Shown here: one piece after another, positions 60,894-64,000 of the stretch
How the letters are laid out: the number at the start of each line of letters is the position of its first letter
Numbering within the stretch: the first letter of the stretch is position 1
Origin: Rhodospirillales bacterium URHD0017
GTDB lineage: Bacteria > Pseudomonadota > Alphaproteobacteria > Reyranellales > Reyranellaceae
DNA: 64,000 nucleotides
Assembly (NCBI GenBank): GCA_900110395.1
Contig: FODP01000010.1
Span: 1 to 64,000, forward strand
Direction: 5' to 3'
Program-made: the position numbers and the translations under genes
Notes under the pieces: generated by a model
The model's database searches: none
Told to the model about the DNA's origin: nothing
Seen by the model: only the letters and a program-made list of their open reading frames with translations

Positions 60894-62648
60894 TTAGGGC
60901 ATGTCGGTGCGCATGCCCGGAGGCCGCGCTGTATTTCCCGACGGCTGCGCACCGTGCGACGACAGCGTGCCGCGGAAGCTGACATCGGCGCCGCGCAGGT
61001 TGAGCGTCAGCGTGCCGCCCGACAGGCGGCCGCTTGCCGAAGCGGCGTTGGTCGTGCAGCCCGCCGCCTCGGGCAGACGCAGGCCGCCGCTCACCGTGCC
61101 GGCGGCATCGACCGCCAGCGAAACCGGCAGGCTGCCGCAAACGGGATGAACGATGCGGCCGCTGAGCTGGCCGCCAGCCAGGCGCAAGTCCGCTTCCATG
61201 GGCGCCAGCGGTGCGGCGCCGCCTCCTGTCGCCGATCCCGACAGCGACCCGACAAAGAAGCCGCTGCCCACCGGCGCTGCGGCCGGCCGGTCGGCCGCCG
61301 GTCGTGGCGAGGGCGGACTGGCGTCGCGCAGCGCCTGGCTTTCCGCCGCGGTCAGGTAGCCCGTCGCCGGATGCTTCTGCGCCTGCTGCCAGGCCGCGAT
61401 CATCTCGCGCGACCGCGGACCGAAGGTGCCATCCGAGCCGCGCGTGTCGAAGCCCTGCGCTGTCAGCGCGAGCTGGATGCGCCGACGGTCCGCGGTCGAG
61501 AGGTTCAACGCGGTTTCCGTCGCTTCCGCCGACGATGGCTGGTTCGCGCCGGCCGATGGAGACGTAGCCGGCTCCCCCTGGGGCGTCGGCGCGGGTGCAA
61601 AGGTGACGTAGGCACCGGCCATCGCTGCCAGGACAACGCCGACGCCGAGCGCCAGCCAACCGCGCCGCGCGGCGGAGCGGTGCGAGACGGCGTGCACGGC
61701 CGCGCTCGGGGCCGGTGGCATCACCAGCGTCGGCGCGCTGTCGGCGGGCACGTCGTGCGGCGCCCACCAGGCCGCGATGCTCGACGGCCGCTTTTCCAAG
61801 GCGAGCGACAGGCCGGCATCGATGCCACGCAGGACCCGGTCGTCGAATTCCCGCGGCGCCGAGCCGGCGAGCGGCACATAGGTATCCTCCATCAGGCGGT
61901 CGAAGGCGCTGGGCGGCGCCCGGCCGGTGATGGCGTAGTGAAGCGTGGCCGACAGGCCGTAGATGTCGGTCCACGGCCCCTGCTTGGCCGAGGTGAACTG
62001 CTCGGGCGCGGCGTAGCCCGGGGTGAAGATCGCCGTCATGGTCTTGGTGCGGTCGGCCATCGCGGCGCGCGCGGCGCCGAAATCGATCAGGGTCGGCTTG
62101 CCGTCGGTACCGAGCATGATGTTGGCGGGCTTGATGTCGCGATGCAGGAAGCCTGTCTCGTGCACCTTGTGCAGGCCGGCGAGCAGCGGGCCCAGGATCG
62201 CCTGCAGCGCGACCGGCGGCAGCGGCCCTTCGGCCTTGACCCGGTCCTCCAGGGTGCGGCCGCGTAACAGTTCCATGACGATGTAGGCCGTGCCGTTGGC
62301 TTCGAGGAAGTCGAACACCCGTACGATCGACGGCGCCTCGTGCAGGTTGGCGAGCGTGCGGCCTTCCTCGATGAACCGGCTGCGGCCCCAGCCGAAATCA
62401 TCGGCCACCTCGGTCGACCGCGGCAGCACCGAGCTGCCGTCGGGCCGGACCGCGAGCGCGGCGGGCAGGTATTCCTTGATCGCGACCTCGCGCCCGAGCT
62501 GCGTGTCGCGTACAAGATAAGTGATGCCGAAACCGCCCTGACCCAGAACGCTTGCAACCTGGTAGCGCCCGATCAGGGCGCCCGCCGGCAAGGCCACGTA
62601 ATCGACCTTCGTCGGGGTGTCGATCGGTCGAGGGGCGGCAGTGGACAT
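60894..62648 (-). CDS. Ser/Thr protein kinase with TM and peptidoglycan-binding-like domain
   Basis: A 584-aa protein. The kinase has the glycine loop LGQGGFG (35-41), Lys58 (AIKEY), HRD (169-171) and DFG (189-191). A transmembrane helix at about 330-352 is followed by a PG_binding_1-like domain (LSTADRRRIQLALTAQGFDT at about 385) and a C-terminal beta-rich region (residues 480-584). The kinase lies in the cytosol with the sensor part outside, a PknB-like design. Substrates are unknown; the preceding secreted protein may be related. Confidence 0.85.
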   Translation of the reverse strand: MSTAAPRPIDTPTKVDYVALPAGALIGRYQVASVLGQGGFGITYLVRDTQLGREVAIKEYLPAALAVRPDGSSVLPRSTEVADDFGWGRSRFIEEGRTLANLHEAPSIVRVFDFLEANGTAYIVMELLRGRTLEDRVKAEGPLPPVALQAILGPLLAGLHKVHETGFLHRDIKPANIMLGTDGKPTLIDFGAARAAMADRTKTMTAIFTPGYAAPEQFTSAKQGPWTDIYGLSATLHYAITGRAPPSAFDRLMEDTYVPLAGSAPREFDDRVLRGIDAGLSLALEKRPSSIAAWWAPHDVPADSAPTLVMPPAPSAAVHAVSHRSAARRGWLALGVGVVLAAMAGAYVTFAPAPTPQGEPATSPSAGANQPSSAEATETALNLSTADRRRIQLALTAQGFDTRGSDGTFGPRSREMIAAWQQAQKHPATGYLTAAESQALRDASPPSPRPAADRPAAAPVGSGFFVGSLSGSATGGGAAPLAPMEADLRLAGGQLSGRIVHPVCGSLPVSLAVDAAGTVSGGLRLPEAAGCTTNAASASGRLSGGTLTLNLRGADVSFRGTLSSHGAQPSGNTARPPGMRTDMP

Positions 62649-62731
62649 GTGATGGAGGGTTTCCGGCAGGGCAACGCCACCGCCTCGTCCGGCGTTGCAA
62701 CAGTGCCGGTGTCGTCATCCAGAGGTTTTGC

Positions 62732-62860
62732 ATGAAGGCCTCCGACCTCGAAAAGGAACCACCGCCTGCAGAAATGCCAACCGCCCGCGAATGGCTGCGC
62801 GCGGCCGGTGCGGCCGTCGCCATCATTGCAATCTGCGCCCTGTGGACCTTCTGGGCCTGA
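62732..62860 (+). CDS. Small membrane protein, 42 aa
   Basis: ATG 62732 follows AGAGG. The product has a charged N-terminus (MKASDLEKEPPPAEM) and one membrane helix (AAGAAVAIIAICALWTFWA). It is too short for domain assignment. It lies between the divergent kinase gene and the CoxL-like gene, 51 bp before the latter. It could be a kinase accessory or a stray membrane peptide. Confidence 0.5.
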   Translation: MKASDLEKEPPPAEMPTAREWLRAAGAAVAIIAICALWTFWA

Positions 62861-62911
62861 TGGCACAGTTGAGCGCACCTTGCTAACCTCCGGCCCGAAC
62901 GGAGGGAATTC

Positions 62912-64000
62912 ATGGCGAAGTTCGGTATCGGTCAATCGGTGCGTAGGCTCGAGGATCCCCGGCTGCTGACGGGCGGCGGGCGTTATACGGACGACACGAA
63001 GCTGAATGCCCCGACGGCCCGCATGTCCGTGCTGCGCTCGCCGCATGCCCATGCCGACATAAGGAAGATCGACACCACGGCCGCCGCCAAGGCACCGGGC
63101 GTGCTGCTGGTGCTGACCGGCCACGACGTCAAGAAGGCCGATTTCGGCGACGTGCCCTGCCTGGTGCCGCTGGAGAACCGCGATGGCACCCAGCGCGGCG
63201 AGACCCCGCGGCCGATGCTGATCGTCGACCGCGTGCGCCATGTCGGCGATCCGGTGGCGCTGGTCGTGGCCGAGACGCTGGAGCAGGCCAAGGATGCCGC
63301 CGAGCTGATCGAGGTTGACTACGCGGCGCGGCCGCACGTCGTCGGCACCTTCGAAGCGGCTCAGCCCGGCGCGCCCCTGGTCCACGACCACATCAAGAAC
63401 AACATCGTGTTCGACTGGCACATGGGCGACCAGGCCAAGACCGACGCCGCCTTCGCCAAGGCCGACAAGGTGGTCAAGCTGCAGCTCGTCAACCAGCGGC
63501 TGGTCGCCAATCCCATGGAGCCGCGCGGCGCGATCTGCGAGTACGACGCCAAGGACGACCGCTCGACCTTGTGGCTCTCGTCGCAGGGCGTGCACATGAT
63601 CCGGCCGGTGGTGGCCGACATGATCCTCAAGATCGGCTCGCCCAAGCTCCGCGTGCGCACGGGCGACGTCGGCGGCGGCTTCGGCATGAAGATCTTCGTG
63701 CATCCGGAATATCCCATGATCGTGTGGGCCTCGCGCCTGCTGAAGCGCACGGTGAAGTGGATTCCCGACCGCCAGGAGGCCTTCCAGTCCGATGTGCAGG
63801 GCCGCGACCATGTCTCGATCGCCGAGATGGCGCTCGACAAGGATTGCCGCTTCATCGGCAGCCGCATCACGACCTATGCGGCGCTGGGCGCCTATCTCAG
63901 CCATTTCAGCGCCTTCATCCCCACCCTGGCGGGCAGCCAGATGCTGGTCGGCCTCTACACGACGCCGACGTGCTACGTGAACGTCAAGGGCGTCATGACC
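62912..64000 (+). CDS. CoxL-like molybdenum hydroxylase large subunit (N-terminal part)
   Basis: The ATG at 62912 with GGAGGG upstream starts a frame open to the window end (363 codons seen). SVRRLEDPRLLTGGGRYTDD opens the first domain, VRHVGDPVALVVAE marks the first large-subunit domain, and the pterin-binding half shows MEPRGAICEYD and RTGDVGGGFGMK. These belong to the CoxL/xanthine-oxidase family that binds Mo-molybdopterin cytosine dinucleotide. The CO-specific active loop lies beyond the window, so the substrate (CO or other aldehyde/heterocycle) is open. Confidence 0.88.
   Translation, partial: MAKFGIGQSVRRLEDPRLLTGGGRYTDDTKLNAPTARMSVLRSPHAHADIRKIDTTAAAKAPGVLLVLTGHDVKKADFGDVPCLVPLENRDGTQRGETPRPMLIVDRVRHVGDPVALVVAETLEQAKDAAELIEVDYAARPHVVGTFEAAQPGAPLVHDHIKNNIVFDWHMGDQAKTDAAFAKADKVVKLQLVNQRLVANPMEPRGAICEYDAKDDRSTLWLSSQGVHMIRPVVADMILKIGSPKLRVRTGDVGGGFGMKIFVHPEYPMIVWASRLLKRTVKWIPDRQEAFQSDVQGRDHVSIAEMALDKDCRFIGSRITTYAALGAYLSHFSAFIPTLAGSQMLVGLYTTPTCYVNVKGVMT

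Overview
The window is high-GC DNA (by eye well above 60%) with dense, mostly short-gap gene packing and overlapping start/stop junctions. The gene content is that of a metabolically versatile soil or aquatic alphaproteobacterium: a Bug/TctC solute receptor, several SDRs, Fe(II)/2-oxoglutarate dioxygenases, a CoxL-type molybdenum hydroxylase, a polyamine/opine-type ABC importer and DUF3618 envelope-stress proteins. A Reyranella- or Rhodospirillales-like source would fit, but no rRNA or tRNA gene is present to settle it. No CRISPR array, transposase, integrase or prophage module was seen.

Layout. 1-0.3 kb: end of a branched-chain-amino-acid-type ABC receptor with a clear terminator. 0.3-6.8 kb: a small lipoprotein, two overlapping SDRs, an alpha/beta hydrolase, a PF10014-type dioxygenase, another SDR, a helix-turn-helix protein and a YegD-like Hsp70, with a striking AT-rich palindrome at 5490-5523. 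6.9-9.3 kb: a coupled envelope-stress operon (DUF3618 protein, holin-superfamily protein, YqjD-like protein) facing small membrane proteins. 9.1-10.2 kb: a decay zone with a frameshifted small membrane gene and a multiply broken outer-membrane barrel gene. 10.3-22.9 kb: isopenicillin-N-synthase-like dioxygenases (one alone, two in tandem), an amidohydrolase, a persulfide dioxygenase-rhodanese fusion, an aldo/keto reductase, an MscS channel, a MipA/OmpV porin, TspO and an acyl-CoA ligase. 23-32.7 kb: a quinone oxidoreductase, a Zn/Co-type ArsR-CDF pair with its operator, a TauD dioxygenase, MBL hydrolases, a TetR-hydrolase divergon with twin operators, a Bug receptor and an HD phosphohydrolase. 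32.7-37 kb: a beta-oxidation pair (hydratase/dehydrogenase fusion plus thiolase), followed by an unknown membrane protein bounded by a 106-bp duplication of the thiolase 3' end. 37-46.7 kb: two serine hydrolases, MATE exporter, SDR, DsbA-type isomerase, an FMN 2-hydroxy-acid oxidase beside an exported class II aldolase, PhyH, GNAT and GST genes. 46.7-57 kb: a long minus-strand operon with an ABC importer, two DAO-type flavoproteins, a 2Fe-2S subunit and a BFD-type flavoprotein, divergent from an OccR/NocR-like LysR regulator. 57-64 kb: cupin/LysR pair, RlmM-like methyltransferase, DUF6496 protein, cupin, Ser/Thr kinase and the start of a CoxL-like subunit.

Two themes run through the window. 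First, oxygen- and flavin-dependent catabolism of small organic acids and amines: six Fe/2OG dioxygenases from four families, five flavin- or NAD-linked oxidases and matching importers. The most coherent system is the 46.7-57 kb locus, which looks like import followed by oxidative cleavage of an opine-, imino-acid- or secondary-amine-like substrate. Second, intergenic palindromic repeats: at least four families occupy gene junctions, and one copy appears to encode the N-terminus of a flavoprotein.
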